From positions 164,673 through 228,672 of the forward strand of contig JAWPHD010003096.1 in assembly GCA_037043455.1 (NCBI GenBank): a DNA stretch of 64,000 bases, in the 5' to 3' direction. Position numbers and translations under genes: made by a program. The notes beneath the pieces were generated by a model, which was not told where the DNA came from, searched no databases, and saw only the letters and a list, made by a program, of their open reading frames with translations. The stretch comes from Cyrtodaria siliqua. Lineage: Eukaryota; Mollusca; Bivalvia; Adapedonta; Hiatellidae. Each line of letters opens with the position of its first letter. Within the stretch, counting starts at the first letter, position 1. Shown here piece after piece: positions 36,276 through 47,212 of the stretch.

Positions 36276-37160
36276 ATGAGCCGAGCTATGATGCTATCAG
36301 CATTATTGTTATTGCTGCTTTTACGAAACAAAAGAGAGTAAAACTAGCCAATCATGGCATACTATAATAGTCGAACTTTTATGAAGCAAAGCAACCAGAA
36401 ACACAAATAAACGTCAAAACAGAAGGTCAAATGCGGAGTGGCGAATAATTGAATTGGATAAAGAAATATAAAAAGATCGGATAAGCCACAGCCTCCGGAC
36501 CTCCATGTCTGTTGTAGTGATCATCTAGCTATATAAGTTAACATAACGGTCATACAACGTCTAGAAGCGATTAAGCATTTACATGTAGCAGTTACACATA
36601 TGTTCTTTCTATTTAACCAGTTACATTTTATAGAGAAACATGTTTAAATTCGTCTGAAGTATTATGCAAAATTTCGCTGCAGATAACTCTCTGTTGACAT
36701 TAGCCAGAATCTATAGCAATTAATGAATACATATAAAATCATAACGAACAGTAACACTTATAAATAAAGACAAGCAATGGTAGGTTATTGTAAAAATAAC
36801 CAGTCTGCTTCCCGTTCCTTAACTGTACCTTGACTTACCGTGTGGATACAAACGTATGTGTGAAAACGAAACTAAATGCTCGGCACGGAATTGATCGACT
36901 GGTATCGATTTTCGAGTTCATTTAAATAATGGAATGGATTTTAGCTTAGGATTGGAATGGTAATTGTCCGAAGCTGAAATAAGCTCTCAGTCCGAAGTGT
37001 CTAGTGGTTAGGATTCCCGGTTTTGACCAGGCGGCCCTGATACAACTCCCGGACCAAAAAATTACTTTTATCAAATCTAGAAATAACATGAAGACTGATG
37101 CATATGCTCTTAAAAGTTCAGCGTGATAGAATGTTACAAGTACACAAATGCTGCTCACTA
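36276..37160 (+). repeat. Repeat unit B11 (5'-truncated)
   Basis: Starts at 'gagccgagctatgatg', the outer edge of a tRNA-Lys-like relic, without a GAA tract. Body intact; tRNA-Glu-like relic at 36,991-37,059 (plus strand). Confidence 0.85.
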
Positions 37161-37961
37161 AAGAAGAAGAAGAAAAAGAAGAAGAAAAGAAGAAAAAGAA
37201 GAAGAAGACGAAGAAGACAAAGAAGAAAAAGAAGACGAAGAAGAAGAAGAAGAAGAAAAGAAAAAAAGAAGATGAAGAAGAAGACGAAGAAGCGATAAAG
37301 AGTCAGAAATAAATGTAACCGCCCAACGTGGTATGGGTGCCTCCAACCCACAACCGCGAGATTAAGAACCTCGTGCCCTACCAACTAAACGAGCTAGTCG
37401 TGCTATGATGTTATCAACAGAACTCGTAATGGCCAGGGCGTACAATGTGGCGTTATCAAGTGTAGTCCTTGTTAAAAGTGTGATACGGCATGACTATGTG
37501 TCAGGTCTAGCCAAGTTTTGAGGTTTCTGAATCAAACGGTGTCAGAAATAACTTGATGTATGACTGCGTTTACAAAACAATAGAGAGTAAAACGAGCCAA
37601 TCACAGCATATTATAATAGTAGAACTACCATGAAGCAAAGCAACCAGAAAAGCAAATAAGCGGCAAAACAGAAGGTCAAACGCGGAGTGGCGTATAATTG
37701 AATTGGATAAGCCACAGCCTCCGGACCTCCCAATTTATATATGTGATCCGCTAGCTATATATACTCACCGTCAATGAAAAGTTACCACCTGTTAATCAGT
37801 TAAATAAATTCACAAAAGCAATTTAACAAGAACAAATCTGGTATATTTTGAGACGTTAGAGTATAGCCAGTCAATATGGAAAAAAACAATAAGCGTCACC
37901 AATGCCCAGTTCGTCAACACTAGCTTAAAATCCTAACGGTAGAAAACAAACTTCACAGACC

Positions 37962-38322
37962 TCAGTACCGGGTGTGACCACCGCCTGCAGCCATGGCAGC
38001 TCGGCATCTACGGCCCATGCTTCTTATTAGGCGTTGTATGCGATACTGGGGTATCGCGAGCCATTCCTCAATGAGGGCTCTGATGAGGTCTTGACGGGTG
38101 TTGATGTTACGTCTACCGTCATAGACACGGCGTCCAATCTGATCCCACAGATGCTCAATAGGACTGAGATCGGGTGAGAAGGCTGGCCAAGGCAGAACTT
38201 CAACATTATTATCATCGAGATACGTTGAGGTAAGTCTTGCAGAGTGAGGCCTAGCGTTGTCATGCTGAAAAATGGTGACGTCAGCATGGTTCTGCATAAA
38301 CGGGATAACGGTTTGCTGCAAC
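37962..38322 (-). pseudogene. Tc1-type transposase, C-terminal part (left arm)
   Basis: Minus-strand frame ending in GGGHTRY. It includes QHDNARPHSA, with the second catalytic Asp of the Tc1 DDE domain, and PAFSPDLSPIEHLWDQIGRRV, with the third acidic residue in the IEHLWD motif. The N-terminal DNA-binding helix-turn-helix part and the first catalytic Asp are missing on this strand. A Met near 38,336 belongs to the inversion junction and is not a real start. The protein would cut and paste the element at TA sites, but this copy cannot be functional. Confidence 0.9.
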
Positions 38323-38326
38323 AGAG

Positions 38327-38783
38327 ACAATGGCAAACCGTCCTCTTTACGGACGAGTCCCGGTTCTGTCTTGATATGTACGACGGACGTCGTAAGGTGT
38401 GGCGACGTCGCGGTGAACGGTACGACGATTGCTGCGTACGTCAGGCTCCGCGCTTGGGAGGTGGAAGCGTAATGGTATGGGCGGGCATATCTTAGCGATA
38501 CAGGACAGATCTATTAGTAATTGACGGTAATTTGACAGCACGACGCTACGTGGATGAGGTGTTGCAGCCAACCGTTATCCCGTTTATTGAGCATCTGTGG
38601 GATCAGATTGGACGCCGTGTCTATGACAGTAGACGTAACATCAACACCCGTCAAGACCTCATCAGAGCCCTCATTGAGGAATGGCTCGCGATACCCCACG
38701 ATCGCATACAACGCCTAATAGGAAGCATGGGCCGTAGATGCCGAGCTGTCATGGCTGCAGGCGGTGGTCACACCCGGTACTGA
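38327..38783 (+). pseudogene. Tc1-type transposase, middle and C-terminal part with deletion (right arm)
   Basis: Plus-strand frame starting at WQTVLFTDESRF, which holds the first catalytic Asp, then GGGSVMVWAGIS. An in-frame TAG follows at 38,493-38,495. The frame continues through RYVDEVLQPTVIPF and then jumps directly to IEHLWDQIGRRV. A 45-codon in-frame deletion removes the second catalytic Asp (compare the left arm). The three catalytic residues of one transposase are thus split between strands. No N-terminal domain is present. Confidence 0.9.
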
Positions 38784-39228
38784 GGTCTGTGAAGTTTGTT
38801 TTCTACCGTTAGGATTTTAAGCTAGTGTAGACGAACTGGGCATTGGTGACGCTTACTGTTTTTTTCCATATTGACTGGCTATACTCTAACGTCTCAAAAT
38901 ATACCAGATTTGTTCTTGTAAAATTGCTTTTGTGAATTTATTTAACTGATTCACAAGTGGTAACTTTTCATTGACGGTGAGTACGGTAATGCAACGTCCG
39001 CGTGCGATTAAACATTTACATATAGCCTTTAAAAGTATATTCTGTCTCTATTACCGGTTACAATTTCTAGAAAAACATGTTTAAATTCGTGTTGCAGTAT
39101 TATTCAAAATGTCGCTGCAGGTAACTCTCTCTGTTGACATTAGCCTGAATCCATAGCAATTAATGCAAACAAATGAAATCATAAGAGACAATGAAATTTA
39201 TAAATAAAGACAAGCAATCGCTTTATCG

Positions 39229-41034
39229 TAATCAAAGTGCTGAAGGCACTGATGGTCGGTGCTTTTTGTAAGTGTTGGAATGGATGGGAAATGGAAGTGC
39301 TGTAAATGTAACTTCCATGGTTTGTTTTTTACATTCAGTGATGTTTCAGATGATTGATATTCATTCCAATTTTCATATTTAAACATATTTTAGCTAACTC
39401 ATATGGCCCGAATTAGCTTCCGTAGATTTTTTCTGAGCAAGCTCTTCAGCGAGGCATAGTATATTATACAGAGTGGAGTCTTGGTGTGGAGTCTTGGAGT
39501 GGAGTGGAGTGAATAATTGGAGTGACCTTGGAGTCACATTTTGGAGTGACCTTGGAGTCAGATTTGGAGTGACTATTTTGCATAATTATCAATTTAATAT
39601 TTTTGAATGACTCTCACAAGGTGCACAGCTCCTAACATACTCAGTACAGCTGCATTGTCCCATGAGACATGTGCTAACCTTAATGTGAGGGACAGACCAT
39701 CTTAAAACAATATAAATGAACTTGGATACCCAAACATTAACCCCAGTATTGAAGCATTATGACCCTTTGGCCTGACATAAACTAGTCCCGAGTGACCAAC
39801 TAATTTTAGGTCAGGACACTGACATCCAGTGTCAGGGGTATACAGGGTTCCAATATGTCCAATATGTCAGTCATACCACAGAGACTGAAAACAAAAAGCA
39901 TTAAAGTTTATGGGAACTTAGAGCTCTCTCAGCCTAACTGTTCCACAAACATGGATTATTTTAGAACATGTAGTAACAGTGCCCAAGTTTAAATTAGATG
40001 TGCAGTTTTGGAATTAGTGGTTGAAATTGGGTAGCTTAATAGACACATGCATTTTAAAGAATTATTTAATAAATATATAAGCAAGGTTTTACGCAAGCGT
40101 AAAATAGCTGCCGAGAGAAAATAGCATTATTTCTGGGTAGGAACTGGGAACAAAGTTTAACATAATAACAGACCAAGTCACGGGTGTGTGTTAAAACAAT
40201 ATTCAAAAAAAGAGTTGTCACGGAGACGTAAACACGCCATGAACGTTTTTTTTTACCAGACACTTTCTTGCCAATTTGTGCTACCAAACATTTTGAATCA
40301 AGGTGGGCGAATCCTTGACATGCCTTACAAATTGATTACATATTCACCTTTGTAGCACGACGTGCTAAAGTACACATCAGCACAGAAATACAATTACTCA
40401 CATGTATGGGATGCGTTTGCGTTAGCGTGCATTACAACACAGATAAACTCTTCATTGATACCATGTGTAATTATAAGATTGCGTTATCAAAGTGAAAAAA
40501 CTCAAAGAAACTATTCATTACTACCTTACTATGTGCAACTACTAAAACAATATAAGAGTCGCTACTTCAGCACAGAAATACAATTACTCACATGTATGAC
40601 ATGCGTTTGCGTTAGTGTGCATTACAACACAGATAAACTGTTCTTTGCTATCATGTGTAATTATAAGATTGCGTTATCAAAGTGAAAATAAGTCAAAGAA
40701 ACTATTCATTACTACCTTACCATGTGCAATTACTAAAACAATATAAGAGTCGCTGCACGATTATAACTGAGTTATAACCTTTTAAACAGATGATCAAAAG
40801 TTGACTTAGTCAAATTTTTATAAAATAGGTATGTATGACCTAAATAAATAATAACTTGTCTTTATTCTGAACATTGCTTCTTATTTAGGGCATCAAATTA
40901 AAGGCATGCATGAGAGACTACTTCTTCTAGCGTACTGTTGCATAGAGTTGTGCTGTTAGGTTTGTCACATTCATAGAATGCCATTGAAAACCCCCATTAT
41001 ACCTCTGACGGTTCTTTCGCATCGCCAAAAATAA
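39229..41034. other. 1.8-kb block of unknown origin inside unit B12
   Basis: Other B units read 'gcttatcgtaaaaataacc' across this point. The block contains several TTGGAGTGACC and TGGAGTCA words (39,478-39,570) similar to those in the A core, and a 189-bp tandem duplication (40,379-40,756). No reading frame of note, no terminal repeats or target duplication recognised. The right edge 'gccaaaaataacg' resembles the interrupted B sequence. Confidence 0.6.
40379..40756 (+). repeat. 189-bp tandem duplication
   Basis: 'agcacagaaatacaattact' starts at 40,379 and 40,568. The two units agree over nearly their whole length, ending in 'caatataagagtcgct'. Confidence 0.9.
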
Positions 41035-41390
41035 CGTTCTCATTTTTGAAATGTATCTTGAATTAACGTGCGGATACCAGCGTATGTGTGACAACGAAAC
41101 TAGATGTTCGGCACGGAAATGAACGACGGGTATTGATTTTCGAGTTCATTTAAATAATGGACTGGAATTTAGCTGAGGGTTTGAATGATAATTGTCCGAA
41201 GCTGAAATAAGCTCTCACTCCGGTATATCTAGTGGTTAGGATTCCTGTTTTCACCCAGGCGGCCCTGGTACAACTCTCGGCCTCGAAAATTACTTTTACC
41301 TAATCTAGAAATAACATGAAGACTGATGCATATGCTCTGAAAAGTTCAGCGTGATAGAATGTTACAAGTAAACAAATGATGTTCACTCAA

Positions 41391-42651
41391 GGCGAAGAAG
41401 AAGAAGAGAAGAAGAAGACGACGAAGAAGAAGACGAAGAAGAAGACGAAGAAGAAGCAGAAGAAGAAGAAGAAGAAGAAGAAGAAGAAGAAAAGAAGAAG
41501 AAGAAGAAGAAGAAGAAGAAGAAGAAGAAGAAGAAGAAGAAGAAGAAGAAGAAGCGCTAAAGTGTCAGAAATAAATGTAACCGCCCGACGTGGTATGGGT
41601 GCCTCCAACCCACAACCCCGAGATTAAGAACCTCGTGCCCTACCAACTAAACGAGCTAGTCGGGCTATGATTTTATCAACAGAACTCGTAATGGCTTGAG
41701 CGTACAATGTGGCGTTATCAAGTGTAGTCCTTGTTAAAAGTGTGAAACGGCATGACTATGTGTCAGGTCTAGCCAAGTTTTGAGGTTTCTGAATCAAACG
41801 GTGTCCGAAATAACTTGGTGTATGACTGCGTTTACAAAACAAACGGGAGTAAAACGAGCCAATCACAGCATATTATAACAGTAGAATTACCATGAAGCAA
41901 AGCAACCAGAAAAGCAAATAAGCTGCAAAACAGAAGGTCAAATGCGGAGTGGCGTATAATTGAATTGGATAAGCCACAGCCTCCGGACCTCCCAATTTAT
42001 AGTTGTGATCAGCTAGCTATATATATTAACACAACGGTAATGCAACGTCCGCGTGCGATTAAACATTTACATATAGGCTTTAAAAATATGTTCTGTCTCT
42101 TTAACCGGTTACATTTTATAGAGAAACATGTTTAAATTCGTGTTGAAGTATTATGCAAAATGTCGCTGCAGGTAACTCTCTCTGTTGACATTAGCCTGAA
42201 TCCATAGCAATTAATGAAATCAAATGAAATCATAAGAGAAAATGATATTTATAAATAAAGACAAGCAATCGCTTATCGTAAAAATAACCAGTCTGGTTCT
42301 CATTTTTGAAATGTATCTTGAATTAACGTGCGGATACCAGCGTATGTGTCAAAACGAAACCAGATGTTCGGCACGGAAATGAACGACCGGTATTCATTTT
42401 CGAGTTCATTTAAATAATGGACTGGAATTTAGCTGAGGGTTTGAATGGTAATTGTCCGAAGCTGATGAAAATCTTACTTCGGTATATCTAGTGGTTAGGA
42501 TTCCTGGTTTTCACCCAGGCGGCCCTGGTACAACTCTCGGCCTCGAAAATTACTTTTACCAAATCAAGAAATAACATGAAGATTGATGCATATGCTCTGA
42601 AAAGTTCAGCGTGATAGAATGTTACAAGTAAACAAATGATGTTCACTCAAG
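41391..42651 (+). repeat. Repeat unit B13
   Basis: GAA tract (41,391-41,555) and a tRNA-Lys-like relic on the minus strand at 41,583-41,665, whose acceptor ends GCCCGAC and GTCGGGC still pair perfectly. The T arm carries an insertion. Body and tRNA-Glu-like relic (42,478-42,546, plus strand) follow. Confidence 0.85.
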
Positions 42652-43545
42652 GCGAAGAAGAAGAAGAGAAGAAGACGACGACGACGAAGAAGAAGAAGAA
42701 GAAGAAGAAGAAGAAGAAGAAGAAGAAGAAGAAGAAGAAGAAGAAGAAGAAGAAGAGCTAAACGTGTCTGAAATAAAGGTAACCGCCAAACTTGGGACGG
42801 AGATGGGTAGCTCGAACACACGACCCCGATATTAAGTCTCATGCTCTACCAATTAAAAAAGTCAACCGAGCTATGAAGTCATCAACAGTACTCATTAATT
42901 GCTTGTGCGTATAGTGTGGCGTTATCAAGTGTAGTACTTGTTAAAAGTTTGATACCGCATAAGTATGTGTCAGGTCTAGTGCCGTTTTGAGGTTTCTGAA
43001 TGAAACGAAATGAAACGGTATCAGAAATAACTTGATATTTGCTGCTTTTACTAAACAAAAGAGAGTAAAACGAGCCAATCACGGCATACTATATTAGTAG
43101 AACAATCATGAAGCAAAACAACCCGAAGAACTAATACACGGCAAAACAGAAGGTCAAATGCGAAGTGGCGAATAATTAAATTGGATAAGCCACAGCCTCC
43201 GGATCTCCATGTCCGTTGTAGTAATCACCTAGCTATATAACTTAACATAACGGTCATGCAACTTCTACAAGCGATTAAGCATTTACGTATAACAGCTACA
43301 CATATGTTCTTTCTATTTAACCAGTAACATTTTATACTGAAGCATGTTTAAATTCGTCTGCTGTATTATTCAAAATGTCGCTGCAGGTAACTCTCTGTTG
43401 ACACTAGCCAGAATCCATAACAATTTATGAATACAAATAAAATTATAACGATACAATGACACTTATAAATAAAGACAAGCAATCGCAAGTTATCGTAAAA
43501 ATAACCAGTCTTGTTCCCATTTGTTATCTGTACCGTGACTTACCC
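42652..43545 (+). repeat. Repeat unit B14, 5' part
   Basis: GAA tract (42,652-42,755), tRNA-Lys-like relic (42,785-42,871, minus strand) and the body up to 'gtaccgtgactta', where the array is interrupted. The following 'ccgtgtggataccagcg' present in all other B units is missing. Confidence 0.85.
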
Positions 43546-43607
43546 AGGATGACTATACCACATGACCTATGACTTCAACATTGAAATCTTCAGAGTGCGA
43601 TAAGATT

Positions 43608-43613
43608 TTTATT
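43608..43613 (-). terminator. Candidate poly(A) signal for the minus-strand gene
   Basis: AATAAA on the minus strand about 310 bp after the TAG stop at 43,922. It is the expected distance for a short 3' UTR, but AATAAA is common in this AT-rich DNA. Confidence 0.3.
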
Positions 43614-43921
43614 TCTTAACCATTTTCTACCAAAGAAAGCGCATTCGAACGCAAAACATGTACGCTACCCTCGACTGATTCTTGGTATTTTTGGAAAACA
43701 CTTTGGAAAACTTATGAAAATGCACCAGAACAAATTTGCTAATCCTTGAAGCGTACTTTAATTTTGCGCATATTATGAACAAAATCCATGCATATACCCC
43801 GTTTTCATGACGAAAACTTCCACAATATTATTTACATCAGGTAAGCGAAAGGGTTTTGGGTCAAAGAACTGCTAAACCGTGAAGTCATTTGTGTTGTCAA
43901 TTATCTAAAACTTTATAAAAC

Positions 43922-46900
43922 CTATGTTTTCTGGACAGATACGTAGTCCATACTATCGGCCACTGTAATTAAACGTTGAAAAAGTAGTTGAGGATCAATG
44001 CTAACTGTTTCATCGTTTATCTTGATAGAGTTATTGTCACTTAGTGGTACTGCTTGATCTTTCCTTTTGTGTACGTATTCATCTACGGGTTGTCCAACCA
44101 TGTTATGAATAATGTTCTTCCCTATGTCAAAAGCCGAATCAACATTGACTCGTTTATCCGCTGTAACACCAGTTTCGATGTTTCGTAAAGATGTATCTGC
44201 TTCTTCAAATGGAGATCGGGCTTGCAAGAACCGAACGACTTGTTTCGCATCATAGCTATCCCTATTACGGCGTGAAAATGAAGCATCTTGGTGTTGCTCG
44301 CTGGTAGCATAACTCGTGTCACTGAAATCTTGCATGGCGTGATTCATTTCGGCACATGCTGGCATGGATAACAGCCACAAAGTTCGTTGAGCCTCAGACA
44401 TGCCTCTTCCTCTCGTAAGTCCCCCAGATGTTTTCAATGATCGCATCAATATCTGTTCAATAATAAGATCGGTAGAAAGTCCTCCCCAGTACCTATCGGT
44501 TCTTCTCACAGTGTGGTTTCCTTGTAAGAACTGTCGGTGCACATCCGGATGCTCATGTTCCAATCTCGTCATATTCTGAAGGTAGACGTAGGCAGATTTC
44601 AGATAAAGATGGTGTCCGGATGCAGCAAAATACGGTAACATCTTTCTAAGAGCGTTTAGATGTCCAGTCCAATCACCAGTTCTCTCTGCTCGTATGAATT
44701 GCTGCAGTACTGCAATCATTTTCATGTACTGAAACCATAATGCTGCTGTTCTGTGTTTTTGTAGTCTTTCTTTAAGTTCGACGATTTTTTGCGACACCAC
44801 TGTCAAACTTTCATTTTGACACACTTCATGTCTGGAAATAATGTTCTTTTCAAGTTTGTCATACGTCTCTGATAAGTTGGTCATTACATCCAAATGAGAT
44901 TCAGGGCTGCTGGTGCATTCCTGTCGAGCTTCTCCTGTTGAAAGAGAATCTTCAATGCACGTCTCGCCAGGGTGTTCGGCATCACTTGCTTCATCTAACA
45001 GGTGAACTACTGTGGTGCTGCATCCAGTGTCGTGTCCAGTTATGTCATCTCCCTGACATGAATCACACGTGGATATTCCATCATCAGGTATGTATTCTCC
45101 GTCGACACTGCTTCTGCCAATGTAATGACTGTTGGACTGTAACAGAGTTGGGTATATCTTGGACAGCAAAATTGCGTGTAGAGCCGTATCAACAAGAAAA
45201 TGCCCTCTAATCGCGCGTGATACAGCTTTCCCAGACATCATATGTGTCACTGCATTTGGGGCATATATTGTCTGAAGCACGTCCTGCAATCCGGAACCCG
45301 ACATGATAAAGCCCACAGAGCCAAGGAAACTCATTTCAGTGTGAAAGGCTCCCAATCTGAGGACGATACTTTTCAGTGGACTCGACCCATCAGACATAGT
45401 GTCAATTTGTGTAGCTTTCTGGAATAACGGCTGATCAAAGGTCAGGACTGGTGTAACTCCATACCTGCTAGATTGCTCGCATACGAAGTGCAGGGTAGAA
45501 TTGATGCACGACATATCACTGGGACTCATGTCTATCATCGGTAAAAACGTAACGGATGATTTGCCTGGGTACAGATCAGATTCCTGCTTGCTGTACATCT
45601 GCATAAATCCAGACCAGCTTGGCCGTGTTTCTTTCAAAGGCCAAATTATCTTAGAGAATAAATCAAACTGACCATTTTCGAAGTCCTCTGTGGTTGAATC
45701 ATTGCTTTTCCCAAGGTCAAGGAAATGTATTTTCTCTGTTACTCGATTGTCAGGGTGTTTGAAATATTTGATTGTTATTTTTCCAATATCTGACAACTCA
45801 CTCAGTTGGATGTTTGCCCTAGGGATCGGTAGGCTTACGTTGGAGCCGGGTGATGTACAAGCTATAATTCCCATCCCATGAAATGTTCCGTGCCCATCAA
45901 GCGTACGAACGTTATGGTCCGCATTGTCTGCTACAAACTGTAGGAATTTTCCAGGGAAATAAGATGGGATAGTTGTGTTGAGTGTTGCTGCAGCATTAAA
46001 CTCGAATCGTTGAACCTCAAATTACGATGCACTAAACCCCATACTATTAAGCAAATCCACCAAGTACCTAGAACCAAAGTGGTGATATAACTGAACACCA
46101 AGGCCTATCTGTAAAGGTGCCAGTACGCTCTTTGGTCTGCATGCCTGGACTATTGCTTGACCAATTGATGCTAACTTAACACTGGTATCATTCCCACACA
46201 ATAATACTGTCAGCAATGTCTGTAAACTTTTAGGGATGAACTCCTTGTTTTCTTTTGTAGACGAAACAGTAGAAAATGATGGGTAGAATTTCTTGCTGGT
46301 CTCTGCTTGAATTGAATTGATGTCAGCCTTGATCAGCTTCGCTGCTGCAGTTATAATTGTTTTCCTTTTTTCGCTTTCAGAAAGCCCTTGTGTATCGTTT
46401 GAGAAGTTATGAATAATTTCTGATGCTTTTCGTTTCATTGTGACCTTAGCTTCAGTATTGCCGAAAGTGGTTATTGATATAGAATCTCCAAAATGGTCAA
46501 TTAACCTGTTTTTCATATGTTTGTATGAGTAAGCACGGTCGCCACAAGTATCTTCCATCAAATGAATCAGTCCAGACATTGTTAATACACACCCCTCATT
46601 TTCTTCTATATAACTCACAACATCTTTAAATGCTTCAATGGTAACTGGTGCTTCAGGTCTTCCTGGGCTTTTTGTTGGCTTTTTACAAGGACTGGTATCT
46701 ATTTCAAACTCCTTAGGAAGCTGACGCTTTGTCCTGAAGTTGACACTGCATGTTTGATGGTATAATGCATCAGCCGCTGGAAGATCAATTATGCTAGCGA
46801 TCCTACCCGAGACGTCATGGGCCCACTGGTCATTCCTTTATGAACATACACGCTCAATGGACTTCTTAAAAGGAAGTATTCTAACTGGCAAAACATCATA

Positions 46901-47212
46901 GCCCCGTTTTCTATGGTTAACCTTAGCATCTTGTGAACAAAATATGCATTTATTTTTAAAGTCAAATACGCCCGATGACCTTGTGGAACATTTAGTAGTA
47001 CTATCATTATCGTTAATATTAGAATTGCTAGTAGTGTTTCGTTTATGGATATAGTCTCTTCTGCAGTCCACGTGAACTTCCTGTCCAGGAATAACGTGTA
47101 TGTTTGATTGCCGCTCAACACTGGCTTCATTAATCGATTTGCTGCCTTTATCCCGTAGCTTCACTGAGGGAAGATCATTGAGAGGTGTCTTGCAGAATAC
47201 ACAGTCATCCAT
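43922..47212 (-). pseudogene. Uncharacterised zinc-finger protein of about 1,096 codons, two in-frame TAA
   Basis: A single frame runs from ATG 47,210-47,212 to TAG 43,922-43,924, broken only by TAA at 46,838-46,840 (codon 125) and 46,022-46,024 (codon 397). Conserved-looking sequence continues in frame across both stops, so this is one protein. N-terminus: CVFC (C4, C7) with HVDC (H47, C50), then CIFC (C89, C92), and YHQTC just after the first stop, probably two zinc-binding clusters. Further on: IGQAIVQACRPKSVLAPLQIGLG (here in parts), VADNADHNVRTLDGHGTFHG, LTFDQPLF (Asp about codon 593), FHTEMSFLG (codons 624-632) and GGLTRGRG. I recall this family as multicopy and unnamed in molluscs, cnidarians and other invertebrates, suggesting a mobile-element protein. 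I do not know its activity. Confidence 0.75.

Larger units (their letters stand above)
37764..38981. mobile_element. Head-to-head (palindromic) Tc1/mariner element
   Basis: Both ends carry CTCACCGTCAATGAAAAG in inverted orientation, with TA at 37,762-37,763 and 38,982-38,983. Equivalent B units show no insert here, although 9 bp ('ttaacaaaa') present in them are missing at the right junction. Left arm 37,764-38,160 matches right arm 38,586-38,981 inverted. The right arm lacks 135 bp present on the left (38,161-38,295). The inversion junction is near 38,322-38,330. The arrangement places the transposase 3' end in both arms and the middle of the gene only once. Confidence 0.9.
37161..41390 (+). 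repeat. Repeat unit B12 with Tc1 and 1.8-kb insertions
   Basis: GAA tract (37,161-37,293), tRNA-Lys-like relic (37,321-37,403, minus strand), body split by a Tc1/mariner relic (37,764-38,981) and by a block at 39,229-41,034, then tRNA-Glu-like relic (41,219-41,286, plus strand). Confidence 0.85.

Noticed and set aside
41583..42546. A meaningful link between GAA/AAG tracts and the tRNA anticodons beside them (Glu TTC, Lys CTT)
   Set aside because: The tracts would be read as Glu or Lys codons, but they are non-coding microsatellites and the tRNA relics are SINE-type heads. It is most simply coincidence.
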